This document shows, piece after piece, positions 1 to 5,632 of a stretch of 5,632 bases of DNA (its first letter is position 1; every line of letters starts with the position of its first letter). The position numbers were made by a program, and so were the translations under genes. The stretch is from the NCBI GenBank assembly GCA_946997275.1, contig CAMPUN010000098.1, positions 1 to 5,632 of the forward strand, given 5' to 3'. The notes below the pieces were generated by a model, which worked only from the letters and a program-made list of their open reading frames with translations, searched no databases and was not told where the DNA came from. The DNA comes from an uncultured Porphyromonas sp. GTDB lineage: Bacteria; Bacteroidota; Bacteroidia; Bacteroidales; Porphyromonadaceae.

Positions 1-1157
1 ACGGCAAGACCTAGCTTCTGACCTACCAGCTTATCCGTCTTCATGAAGGCTCGCTCCTCGCCCTGCTTGGGCGCCTTGTTACTCTTGCCCTCGTAGGGGA
101 TAATGTTGTGATCCTTGTCATGCTGCATCACAGTCCACCCCTTACCCTGTGCCGAGGCGACATCGGCAGTCGAGCAATAGTTGAACTCCTTCGGGAGCGT
201 TGAGTCAAAGATGACCAACTCGCCCGCTTTCTGGCCCACTCTAGAGGGGAGTTGTGAGATTAATTTCTCCACGTGCGGAGCTATCAGATAGTTGTTTGAT
301 AGCTCTAGATACTCTACCTGACTATCGTCCGAGAGTGATACAGAGGTGAGGAAGTTGCCCTTGAGTGAGAGCTGAGTAATTGTTCCTCGGAGCGTGATCG
401 TGTTGCCGTCTAGGATGTACTCGACTTCATTGCCATTGGGGTCTATCTCACCTTGAAGTCCCGTTACCTCCACAGGAGTAGATGCTAAGAGAGACATAAT
501 AAGCTTTTCTCCCTTACTCTTTGCCGTCGTGAAGGTGATCGTCTCATTACCGACAGGCTTGACAGGGTCATCCTCACCAATATATGGTTCTTTAACCCAC
601 CACTGACCGAGCTGTAAAACCTCCCAGTTCTTAGCCGTAGCTCGTGCCACGTCACTCTTTAGCGCATGGTTTGCCTCGTTCTCATCATTTGAGTCATATA
701 TGATCAGGCTCCCCTTATCTAGAGCGGTGCGGTCTGGCAGTGTGGTGAAGAGCTTAGTCATAGCCTCTCCCTGGAGGTGGTTGGCACAGCAGTTTAGCGA
801 AGCAATCGGATGATCAGGAGAGAAGCTCAGCTCCGTCAGTTCGTTGCTAAAACAGACTAGCTCGACGATATCGCCCGTCAATGTCACGGTTTGCGAGGTA
901 AGCGTATAGTCCTTCGGATATTCACCCTCAGTATCTATGGGACCCTTTAGCCCCTGAGCAGTGACAGGAGTTGAAGACTTGATTTTGATCTTGACTTGCT
1001 GCCCCACGGCACGCTTTGTCGTAAAAGTAACGCTGTTGGTCTGGCTACGTAGCACACTGGGAGCTCCGTCTCCCTTCGCAAAGAGAGATAACGGTAGTAG
1101 CAAGAGCGTGGCAAGAAAAAGTTGCCACAGGAAGTCTTGTCGTTTATGTATCGTCAT
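1..1157 (-). CDS. Secreted leucine-rich-repeat-like protein with tandem ~163-aa units (3' end missing)
   Basis: The open frame runs from ATG at 1157 to the left edge without a stop: 385 whole codons and a partial one. Residues 1-27 form a signal peptide (basic n-region, core around LFLATLLLLPLSLFA); there is no lipobox cysteine, so cleavage by signal peptidase I near A27 is likely. The mature part repeats itself. Unit 1 starts near residue 41 (VTFTTKRAVGQQVKIKI), unit 2 near 205 (ITFTTAKSKGEKLIMSL) and unit 3 near 368, just before the edge. Each complete unit has a beta-rich start, a STPV..(x)GL.G motif, one or two degenerate leucine-rich turns (LNCCANHL, LELSNNYL), then a helix ending in LP.R, a G.L.I.D strand and a closing W.V. 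This resembles internalin-like LRR proteins of Porphyromonas. A surface or adhesive role is inferred; a type IX secretion C-terminal domain, if present, lies outside the window. The gene has its own promoter. Confidence 0.82.
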   Translation of the reverse strand, partial: MTIHKRQDFLWQLFLATLLLLPLSLFAKGDGAPSVLRSQTNSVTFTTKRAVGQQVKIKIKSSTPVTAQGLKGPIDTEGEYPKDYTLTSQTVTLTGDIVELVCFSNELTELSFSPDHPIASLNCCANHLQGEAMTKLFTTLPDRTALDKGSLIIYDSNDENEANHALKSDVARATAKNWEVLQLGQWWVKEPYIGEDDPVKPVGNETITFTTAKSKGEKLIMSLLASTPVEVTGLQGEIDPNGNEVEYILDGNTITLRGTITQLSLKGNFLTSVSLSDDSQVEYLELSNNYLIAPHVEKLISQLPSRVGQKAGELVIFDSTLPKEFNYCSTADVASAQGKGWTVMQHDKDHNIIPYEGKSNKAPKQGEERAFMKTDKLVGQKLGLA

Positions 1158-1205
1158 AAAGTCAGTTATTAAATGGTTTGCAAATGGGATGTGAAGACAT
1201 GGTTG

Positions 1206-1229
1206 CGAAGAGATGTAGCAATCTCTTCG
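1206..1229 (-). promoter_or_regulatory. Perfect 9-bp stem-loop at the predicted transcript start
   Basis: CGAAGAGAT (plus 1206-1214) and ATCTCTTCG (1221-1229) are exact reverse complements around a 6-nt loop. No T-run follows on either strand, so it is not an intrinsic terminator. It begins where the promoter at 1234-1264 should start transcription. It could be a 5' stabilising hairpin of the LRR-like mRNA or a DNA operator dyad; the sequence does not decide between them. Confidence 0.5.
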
Positions 1230-1233
1230 GTCA

Positions 1234-1264
1234 CAAAGCTACGTAAAAAGAGTGAAAATGCAAC
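1234..1264 (-). promoter_or_regulatory. Bacteroidota-type promoter for the LRR-like gene
   Basis: Read on the minus strand, TAGCTTTG (plus 1234-1241) matches the TAnnTTTG -7 element of the Bacteroidota primary sigma factor exactly. GTTG (plus 1261-1264), 19 nt upstream, fits the -33 TTTG element in three of four bases. Transcription would start near 1226-1229, leaving a leader of about 70 nt before the ATG at 1157. The placement in the intergenic gap, correct orientation and correct spacing make chance unlikely, although the -7 octamer alone would be expected a few times in a window this size. Confidence 0.65.
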
Positions 1265-1428
1265 CGTATCATCAATTCCGTGTGTCCTCTCCTAGGAGGG
1301 CGGGAGGAGCAGGTAGGGAGCTTCAGAGAGACACTAGGTACATTAGAGAGAAGCCTTTGCTGTTGGCGTTCGTACCTTTGCACTCTCTATTATAACCGAC
1401 AACGAAATAGGAAGAGGTGTCTGAAGTG
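1265..1428. other. Rest of the intergenic gap between nuclease and LRR-like gene
   Basis: No open frame of substance, tRNA or clear terminator is visible. It contains a purine/pyrimidine-skewed stretch around 1284-1320 with the 10-bp palindrome CTCCTAGGAG (1289-1298). A plus-strand TACCTTTG at 1373-1380 resembles a -7 promoter element but has no -33 partner at the right distance. No hairpin with a T tract follows the nuclease stop, so where the operon transcript ends is unclear. Confidence 0.5.
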
Positions 1429-2607
1429 CTAAATGCCAGGCCAGAGGGAGAGGACCTCCGTGGGATGCGCTGCCTCGACACGAGTCTCGATATTGTCGGG
1501 GAGGTTGTGAAAGAAGTCTAGGCCGGTGCGCTTCTCCAGTTGATCGATAGAGATAGCGACCGTACGCGGACGATCGACCTGAGCTGGACGGGTGTGCTCC
1601 ACCCAGAAGGCGATCGTCTGATAGTGGTCGCCCCGCTGAGCCAGGATAGCCATCCAGTAGTAACGTGGCACGGTGATGCCGCCCACGGTGACCCCGAGGG
1701 TCTCGCCCTCTCGGAGGGTACCCCCCTTGACCACATAAAGCTTGTCTCGCAGATGACTATTGCGCGCCCACTTCTGTACCAGTTGCTCGAGCTGTAGCCA
1801 CACACCCATATTGAGGTTGCGTCGCTGCGGACTCATATTGGTATAGTAAAAGGTCTGCTCGTTCGCCTCCTCGGAGTAAAGGCGGTCGGCCGATGCGACG
1901 ATATGTCCGCGGTCATACCCTCTGAAAGCGCTCTGCGTGACCTCGTACTGGCTAGGCACAAAGGGATCCCAACTCCAAGCGTTACTGCGCCCGGTGTGTC
2001 GCTGACAAGTGTACTCATCGGCACTATAACAGACCCAGATAGGATGGTGGTAGACGACATCGTACTCGACAGAGAAGTTGACACGCTGTCCCTGCTCTAC
2101 TCGGTGGGTGATATAGTAAGCGGAGCTACGTCCCGAGAGCTTGGGAGCCTCTAGGAGAGAGACGTCGCCTAGGATCGTCTCGCTGCCATACTCGCCACTG
2201 CCACCCGTATGCCCAGCTGCTTGCTGCTGGGTGATGGTATAGGAGACGCTTTTGCCATTGGCTGAGAGTGTCAGCTGAGCTTTACGCTCTCCACCCTCGT
2301 TGGCAGAGATCGATACGATCACCTCCTGCTTGCCCGCATGGCCCTCGCTGGGGGATACGGAGAGCCACGTCTCGGGCGATGCGGAGAGTGTCCAGCGAGT
2401 CGGAGCCTCAACAGTCACGAAGAAGTCTAACGGCTCGGCACTCACAACCCGCACGGAGGCTCCTGTACGGTCATAGAGGGCTAGCTCTGTGGGGAGTTCG
2501 GGCTGTGATGTGCCTTGCGGCTTACAACCAACGAGTAGGAGTGCCACCCAGCCCACGAGCAGGAGCATCTGGCGAGATAAGCGTCTATTATATAGGAGTG
2601 AGGACAT
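1429..2607 (-). CDS. BACON-domain lipoprotein DNA/RNA non-specific endonuclease
   Basis: This 392-aa protein should hydrolyse DNA and RNA endonucleolytically outside the cell, using one catalytic His and a divalent metal. The signal peptide has a basic n-region (NRRLSRQ) and a lipobox LLVGC with the lipidated Cys at residue 28. A BACON domain spans about 52-129 (W..LS.SP.TW.SVSPSEG), then a Gly/Ser-rich linker, then the NUC domain at about 160-370. The DRGH motif is at 232-235 (H235 the general base). Asn257 in TNMSPQ, Asn266 in LNMGVW and Glu274 in the following LQLE match the spacing of Asn110, Asn119 and Glu127 in Serratia nuclease; Arg207 in GRSNAW is the likely counterpart of Arg57. All key residues are present, so it should be active. 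I chose the ATG at 2607: a TTG nine codons upstream lies in the T tract of the stem-loop at 2630-2717 and adds nothing to the signal peptide. It is the last gene of the probable operon. No SD is seen. Confidence 0.9.
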   Translation of the reverse strand: MSSLLYNRRLSRQMLLLVGWVALLLVGCKPQGTSQPELPTELALYDRTGASVRVVSAEPLDFFVTVEAPTRWTLSASPETWLSVSPSEGHAGKQEVIVSISANEGGERKAQLTLSANGKSVSYTITQQQAAGHTGGSGEYGSETILGDVSLLEAPKLSGRSSAYYITHRVEQGQRVNFSVEYDVVYHHPIWVCYSADEYTCQRHTGRSNAWSWDPFVPSQYEVTQSAFRGYDRGHIVASADRLYSEEANEQTFYYTNMSPQRRNLNMGVWLQLEQLVQKWARNSHLRDKLYVVKGGTLREGETLGVTVGGITVPRYYWMAILAQRGDHYQTIAFWVEHTRPAQVDRPRTVAISIDQLEKRTGLDFFHNLPDNIETRVEAAHPTEVLSLWPGI

Positions 2608-2629
2608 AGCTCTTTGGAGTAATGGGGAT

Positions 2630-2717
2630 AACAAAAGGCGAAGCCTCTGAGACTACCCTTCGGAGAGACCTACCCGCTCGGGGGACTGGCTCTCAAGGTT
2701 AAGCTCAGAGGCTCCGC
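2630..2717 (-). terminator. Terminator-like or attenuator stem-loop in front of the nuclease gene
   Basis: In the minus-strand RNA, positions 2717-2704 pair with 2651-2638 as 14 continuous base pairs with one G-U; the core is the perfect 10-bp repeat AGCCTCTGAG/CTCAGAGGCT. The 52-nt loop carries an inner stem (GAGAGCC with GGUCUCUC, one bulge) capped by CCC/GGG. Right after the outer stem comes CUUUUGUU (2637-2630). The long loop is atypical for an intrinsic terminator. The 3' arm can instead fold locally into a 6-bp hairpin with a UUC loop (AGAGGC/GCCUUU), exclusive of the outer stem. It lies 22 nt before the nuclease ATG and 53 nt after the preceding stop, so it could terminate, attenuate or mark a processing site. 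Confidence 0.5.
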
Positions 2718-2743
2718 TTGGTTAGGGAAGCTTTATAGGAAGG

Positions 2744-4396
2744 CTACTTGACCGTGAGTGCCTCCACTTGGTACGTACCCGTACGCTCAGAAACTTTAGC
2801 AGCATAGAGGACAGCAATGTAGCCAGCTTCGGCAGAGCCTGTAATCGTGTAGCTCTTCTTATAGTGCTGGTTGCCGTAACCGCTAGGACTGCTCTGGTCA
2901 TTGATCACATCTAGTGTCTTCACCAGCTTGCCGTCTTTGTCTAGTTGCTGGATGGTTAGCGTAGCGCCATTGGTGTGACCGGTGCTATAAGTCAAGTCGA
3001 CCGTGTAGCTACTGCCGACCTTCATCTGTAAGCGAGGCGTGACGAGGACACACTTATTCTCAGGATCAGCAGACTTATAGTCAGTTGCCTGTGCATAGTG
3101 CACACCGCCATGGGATCTCTTTTGGAAGTCACGTCCACCTACTAGAGCTTTGTTGAGCCAACCAGGTAGCGCAAAGGGATCGTAATCCTTTCCGCCCTTA
3201 GAGAAGTCATCTGCAAAGGGTATCGTACGCGCCGTCTGCGAGAGATCGACACCATAGAGGTTCCCCTGCGGGTTAGGATTCGGGTTGGGATTGGGATCGG
3301 GATTAGGATTCGGATTAGGATTCGGGTTAGGCTGATTGCCACCACCCACGTCAAAGCGTGGCTGGTCGAGCTTGATGTCGCTGCGCAGCGTGGGGCGGAG
3401 GTTGAAGAAGGTCTTATTGACCGTCACAACAGCCGTGATGCTACCGCTACCAGAGGGGACCTTTTCCTCGCGGAAGGTAGCTGTCTTCCAGACTTCAAGA
3501 TTGGTATTCTTACCACTCTTGTCCGTGATCTGATGACGTGTAGAGGAGTAGGTGCTAGCAGAGTCAAAGAAAGGCACGTCTGGCTTGACAAACTGGACAT
3601 CCTTGACACGAACGTACTGGTTCGGGTGCTTGCCAGCGATGACCTCAGCGAGCGTAGTCTCGATCGGCTCGATAGGCTTGTTGGGCACGATAGACATCTG
3701 TGCGTGTGAAACCTGTAGCTGTATCGTTCCGTTGAAGTTAGAGATCTTAGCGCCCTTGAGCTTAGCGGTTACCTCGTCGCCAAACTGCAAGACATCTTCG
3801 CCCTTAGGCACTGTCAGGACAAGCGCATTGCCCTCAGCGTCCTGTATGTAGTGGAAACCAGCAAAGGGGAACTGCTTCGTCTCGGCATGAGTCGTGACCG
3901 TAGCGCGAATGCGCAGGTCTTGGTCGATCGTCTTGCCGTTTTGGTCTAGCCCCTCACCTAGCTTAGCGATCTCAGCGAGCGATGTGTAGGTGATTCCCTT
4001 GCCAGTGCTGCCGAGCTGCATGATCAGGTAGACGTGCTGTGTCGTGGAGGTCTTGATGATCATCTGAGCTTCACGAGCATCTTCGCCTCTATTGGGGAGT
4101 GCCGTGATGGTGATCTGATGCGTTCCCTCGGTCGCCTCCATAGGAGTCGCCGAAACCCACTCGGCACCCTCGCCGAAGGTGATCGAGAAGCGTCTATTGG
4201 TCTCGATGGTTAGCTGCTGCGTACCACCATCCTGCTTGAAGGGGATCGTGTTGTCGGTGAAGTTCGGTGAGAGCGTCACGTAGGGCTTCTCATAGTAGTC
4301 CATCTCATCCTTACAGCTGGTCACAGCAAGCAGCGGAGCGATGGTGAGGATAGCGAGGAGTAGTCGTCTCGTCGCAAGTTTATTGAGTGTCTTCAT
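2744..4396 (-). CDS. Surface lipoprotein: BACON, DUF5689, Asn-Pro linker, choice-of-anchor J-like domain
   Basis: A 550-aa lipoprotein with signal peptide 1-27 and lipobox AVTSC (Cys28). The mature start, C-K-D-E, fits the K-(D/E)2 lipoprotein export signal described in Capnocytophaga, so surface display is plausible. A BACON domain lies at about 50-128 (AEWVSATPMEATEG). A DUF5689 region at about 135-348 has an OB-fold-like strand pair (FHYIQDAEGNALVL), then the family's closing pattern (VPSGSGSITAVV, SDI.L.QPRF). Residues 356-376 are an almost pure Asn-Pro repeat, a stiff spacer. From 383 to the end comes a beta-sandwich of the choice-of-anchor J/cleaved-adhesin type (IPFADDFSKG, LPGWLN, VLVTPRL). 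No catalytic motif is visible; a binding or scaffolding role is inferred. It follows its DUF5689 paralogue by 55 nt and precedes the nuclease. I see no promoter of its own. Confidence 0.85.
   Translation of the reverse strand: MKTLNKLATRRLLLAILTIAPLLAVTSCKDEMDYYEKPYVTLSPNFTDNTIPFKQDGGTQQLTIETNRRFSITFGEGAEWVSATPMEATEGTHQITITALPNRGEDAREAQMIIKTSTTQHVYLIMQLGSTGKGITYTSLAEIAKLGEGLDQNGKTIDQDLRIRATVTTHAETKQFPFAGFHYIQDAEGNALVLTVPKGEDVLQFGDEVTAKLKGAKISNFNGTIQLQVSHAQMSIVPNKPIEPIETTLAEVIAGKHPNQYVRVKDVQFVKPDVPFFDSASTYSSTRHQITDKSGKNTNLEVWKTATFREEKVPSGSGSITAVVTVNKTFFNLRPTLRSDIKLDQPRFDVGGGNQPNPNPNPNPNPDPNPNPNPNPQGNLYGVDLSQTARTIPFADDFSKGGKDYDPFALPGWLNKALVGGRDFQKRSHGGVHYAQATDYKSADPENKCVLVTPRLQMKVGSSYTVDLTYSTGHTNGATLTIQQLDKDGKLVKTLDVINDQSSPSGYGNQHYKKSYTITGSAEAGYIAVLYAAKVSERTGTYQVEALTVK
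3269..3331 (-). repeat. Degenerate hexanucleotide repeat encoding the Asn-Pro linker
   Basis: Ten and a half Pro-Asn dipeptide units in a row (one Asn replaced by Asp at residue 367) are coded by AAY-CCN or GAY-CCN hexamers; the plus strand reads as GGATTN-like units. Third positions vary among T, C, G and A, so the array is not freshly expanded. Gain or loss of a 6-nt unit keeps the frame and would only change linker length. Confidence 0.85.
3282..3301 (+). other. Canonical G-quadruplex motif on the template strand of the linker
   Basis: Four GGG runs with loops of 2, 3 and 3 nt occupy exactly these 20 bases, matching G3-N1-7 x4; a further GGG occurs at 3270-3272 and another at 3324-3326. 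The G-rich strand is the template for transcription of the lipoprotein gene. It may simply follow from coding Asn-Pro with CCC codons. Confidence 0.55.
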
Positions 4397-4451
4397 ATCT
4401 GGATCTAACTCTGTTTCTTAAATTCTTGAGCGAAGCTCCGTGGAGCCTCCG

Positions 4452-5279
4452 TTACTTGGTCGTTTGAAATCGTGGACTGGTGAAGTTAATGTCACTCTCT
4501 AGGCTAATGAGGAGCTGAGGCTTCCCATTGAAGTAGCCGAGGATGGCGGTGATATTGCCAGAGCCCTGAGGAATCTGCCTACCAGCAAAGAGCGCATAGC
4601 TACTCGAGCGCAGCACGACACGGTTGCCCTGCTGGTCTTCGATCTGACGCTCCACAGCGGGGACGCTCGTCTTATTGTCCGCATCGGCATAAGTCTGACC
4701 TAGCTCGCTATCGACGAACTGTACGCCCTCAAGACGTATCAGCGTATTGGTATACTCTGGTGAAAGCGTTGGGATAGTGAGTGTGCGGTAGACGAGTGGC
4801 TGGCGACTATTGTCACAGCGCACCAAGCTAGGCGTCATCTGCTCGGGGAGATAAGCATTCTCGTACTTTGGTTCCGTAGAGTTCTTGCCCAGTGTGACGA
4901 CTCCGCCATACTTACCGAGCGTCAGGCCGTGACAGCGGATGGCTATCTTAGAGCCACGCTTGTAGAGGAGGTTGGAGTTGACGAGTCCCGCCTTGAACTC
5001 GATACCGCCCGTCTCGTCCTGTAGGTAGACGGACTTGTAGATGTTGCCCTCGCTATCGTCCGAGATGACTTGACCGACGATCACTGCATCGGGTACGACC
5101 CGTACGGGCTTCGACTGGTAGAGTGCTTTGAGCTCTTGGATCGTCATCGTACGCTCCCAGAGAGGGCGTGGCGTTCGCTCCTGTGGCGGGTCAATCTTGT
5201 TGTACTGACAGCTCGTCAGCAAGGCGAGCATGCCGACCACTACGATGAGTCTATTATATATATGTGTCATACTATTCAT
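4452..5279 (-). CDS. DUF5689-domain lipoprotein
   Basis: A 275-aa protein with signal peptide 1-23 and lipobox LLTSC (Cys24). The rest is one DUF5689 region: the family opening MTIQELKALY at about 45-54, an OB-fold-like segment (VIVGQVISDD, then VYLQDETGGIEF at about 84-95), GLTLGKYGGVVTLG at 118-131, a second half beginning NTLIRLEGVQFVD, and an ending IPQGSGNITAIL then ESDINFTSPRF. It shares the middle and end motifs with the next gene, so the two are paralogues; this one lacks the BACON, linker and anchor domains. The function of DUF5689 is not established. Small-molecule or nucleic-acid binding is suggested only by the OB-like pattern. It begins 14 nt after the stop of the TonB-dependent receptor, so it is almost surely co-transcribed and a likely surface partner of it. 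ATG at 5270 is an equally usable start, three codons in. Confidence 0.85.
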   Translation of the reverse strand: MNSMTHIYNRLIVVVGMLALLTSCQYNKIDPPQERTPRPLWERTMTIQELKALYQSKPVRVVPDAVIVGQVISDDSEGNIYKSVYLQDETGGIEFKAGLVNSNLLYKRGSKIAIRCHGLTLGKYGGVVTLGKNSTEPKYENAYLPEQMTPSLVRCDNSRQPLVYRTLTIPTLSPEYTNTLIRLEGVQFVDSELGQTYADADNKTSVPAVERQIEDQQGNRVVLRSSSYALFAGRQIPQGSGNITAILGYFNGKPQLLISLESDINFTSPRFQTTK

Positions 5280-5293
5280 CCGTTTTAAGGGGG

Positions 5294-5632
5294 TTAGAAC
5301 TGTAGTGCAGCATTGAAGAAGAAGGTCGTGCCGTACATATAGAAGTAGCGACTATCGAAAGGTCTCATCATCTTGCCCTCCTTGGTGTAGCGAACACGGA
5401 GCTGCTCGTAACCACCGCTACGGAGGTTCTTCGTGTTGAGCAGGTTAGAGGCCGAGAGGTTGAGGCGCAGGTAGACGCCCGACTTGATACGCCACGAGTA
5501 GCCCACGTTGGCATCAAGCGTGAAGCCGCCTGGGAAGACCTCCTGACGAACGTAGTCGTAGTCAAGACTAGCACGAGCCTTGTCCGTACGACGGATCGGG
5601 TTCAAGCTGATGAAGCTACGTCCGAAGTAGTT
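5294..5632 (-). CDS. TonB-dependent outer-membrane receptor, C-terminal part
   Basis: The frame is open from the right edge to TAA at 5296-5294, giving the last 112 residues; the gene's start lies outside the window. The fragment is a series of amphipathic beta-strands (TLDANVGYSWRI, YLRLNLSASNLLN) with the NLLNTKN turn typical of TonB-dependent receptor barrels. It ends DSRYFYMYGTTFFFNAALQF, an alternating aromatic final strand with terminal Phe, the usual signal for BAM insertion. Such receptors import substrates across the outer membrane using TonB energy. The substrate cannot be read from this part. Downstream is a DUF5689 lipoprotein rather than a SusD/RagB homologue; what lies upstream is unknown. 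Confidence 0.85.
   Translation of the reverse strand, partial: NYFGRSFISLNPIRRTDKARASLDYDYVRQEVFPGGFTLDANVGYSWRIKSGVYLRLNLSASNLLNTKNLRSGGYEQLRVRYTKEGKMMRPFDSRYFYMYGTTFFFNAALQF

Noticed and set aside
961..1194. 77-codon plus-strand ORF with a hydrophobic start
   Set aside because: It lies largely antisense to the LRR-like gene's signal peptide region; the minus-strand frame has a clear signal peptide and repeats, so this is a shadow.
1389..1394. TATAAT-like hexamer on the minus strand (ATTATA on plus) as a -10 box
   Set aside because: Bacteroidota primary sigma factor uses TAnnTTTG instead, and no partner element is correctly spaced.
2268..2609. 113-codon plus-strand ORF
   Set aside because: Antisense to the BACON and signal-peptide region of the nuclease, with Arg/Ser/Pro-rich composition and no recognisable domain.
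2608..2634. TTG start extending the nuclease by nine codons
   Set aside because: It lies in the T tract of the stem-loop at 2630-2717; the ATG at 2607 already gives a complete, well-formed lipoprotein signal peptide.
3269..3331. Possible CRISPR or non-coding satellite repeat
   Set aside because: The 6-nt unit stays in frame in a well-supported gene and has no spacers.
3142..3354. 70-codon minus-strand ORF rich in Ile-Arg-Ile-Pro repeats
   Set aside because: It is the other-frame reading of the Asn-Pro hexamer repeat inside the 550-aa lipoprotein gene.
4435..4446. GCTCCGTGGAGC hairpin between the two DUF5689 genes as a terminator
   Set aside because: Only 4-5 pairs, a loop of 2-4 nt and no T tract; it is too weak to call.

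Overview
The window looks like chromosomal DNA of a Bacteroidota bacterium, most likely a Porphyromonas of roughly 50% G+C (the P. asaccharolytica/uenonis type is my guess). The reasons are several lipoproteins with short lipoboxes, BACON and DUF5689 domains, a TonB-dependent receptor ending in an aromatic residue, no Shine-Dalgarno sequences, and a TAnnTTTG-type promoter. All recognised genes lie on the minus strand, so the window reads from right to left.

Right to left, a probable operon starts with the C-terminal 112 residues of a TonB-dependent outer-membrane receptor (entering at the right edge). It is followed 14 nt later by a 275-aa DUF5689 lipoprotein. After a further 55 nt comes a 550-aa lipoprotein with BACON, DUF5689, an Asn-Pro repeat linker and a jelly-roll (choice-of-anchor J-like) C-terminal domain. 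After 136 nt comes a lipoprotein with BACON plus a DNA/RNA non-specific endonuclease domain whose catalytic residues are intact. The set reads as a cell-surface machine that binds and cuts extracellular nucleic acid and imports the products through the receptor. The nuclease activity is well supported; the import role is inference. The gap in front of the nuclease holds a long stem-loop followed by a T tract, with no room for a promoter after it, which suggests attenuation or processing inside the operon.

A 271-nt intergenic region follows, containing a good Bacteroidota promoter (1234-1264) and a perfect 9-bp hairpin at the predicted transcript start. It serves a separate gene running off the left edge: a secreted protein made of tandem ~163-residue units, each with a degenerate leucine-rich turn, of the internalin-like kind found in Porphyromonas. 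Two complete units and the start of a third are visible. I see no RNA genes, insertion sequences, CRISPR arrays or integrase sites.
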